A stretch of DNA of 6,085 bases, from assembly GCA_002340765.1 (NCBI GenBank), contig DDMS01000066.1, positions 21,086-27,170 on the forward strand, written 5' to 3'. This document shows, piece after piece, positions 6,039 through 6,085 of the stretch. A model generated the notes under the pieces. The model worked only from the letters and a program-made list of their open reading frames with translations. It was not told the DNA's origin and made no database searches. The stretch is from Flavobacteriaceae bacterium UBA2540. Lineage in GTDB: Bacteria > Bacteroidota > Bacteroidia > Flavobacteriales > Flavobacteriaceae. Position 1 is the first letter of the stretch. Each line of letters starts with the position of its first letter. The position numbers were made by a program, and so were the translations under genes.

Positions 6039-6085
6039 TAAATTATTTGTATTTTGATATTATTTATTGGTCTCTCAAAAATAAA

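Noticed and set aside
1..6085. Mobile elements, CRISPR arrays, tRNA or rRNA genes
   Set aside because: I found no transposase or integrase motifs, no spaced direct repeats and no RNA gene signatures; all long frames are accounted for by housekeeping-type proteins.

Overview
The window is a compact, AT-rich stretch that looks like a chromosomal segment from a member of the Bacteroidota, most likely the family Flavobacteriaceae (of the Polaribacter or Tenacibaculum kind; the genus is a guess). The grounds are the low GC (roughly a third by eye, not counted), the absence of Shine-Dalgarno sequences, TAnnTTTG-type -7 promoter elements beside several starts, and the protein families themselves: a DUF547 protein, a TIGR04283-type glycosyltransferase, and a GpsA with the GPCHAEEVA variant of its signature.

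Layout, left to right. (1) 1-1452, plus strand: the 3' nine tenths of an FAD-dependent glycerol-3-phosphate dehydrogenase (GlpD type), cut by the window's left edge. (2) 1449-2153, minus: a small family 2 glycosyltransferase whose stop codon overlaps that of glpD in a TTAA tetranucleotide. (3) 2176-2937, plus: a secreted DUF547 protein, head to head with the glycosyltransferase and only 22 bp from it. (4) 2939-5909, minus: a probable three-gene operon transcribed right to left, with gpsA (NAD(P)+-dependent glycerol-3-phosphate dehydrogenase), then a protein with an N-terminal helical segment and two ACT-like repeats, then an MFS_3-type exporter, with 43 nt and 3 nt between the genes. (5) 5910-6085: AT-rich non-coding DNA with a probable gpsA promoter, a 9-bp inverted repeat and a hairpin with a GC core.

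The two enzymes at the ends interconvert the same metabolites. GpsA makes sn-glycerol-3-phosphate from dihydroxyacetone phosphate for phospholipid synthesis, and GlpD oxidises glycerol-3-phosphate back to dihydroxyacetone phosphate and feeds electrons to quinone. They are on opposite strands and separated by other genes, so common regulation is not implied. The ACT protein and the exporter are tightly coupled and may form a sensor-exporter pair, but no ligand or substrate can be read from the sequence.

No mobile element, CRISPR array, tRNA or rRNA is visible. I see no clear evidence of an entirely new system. The least-described parts are the kinase-less double-ACT protein with its exporter, and the glycosyltransferase/DUF547 divergent pair.
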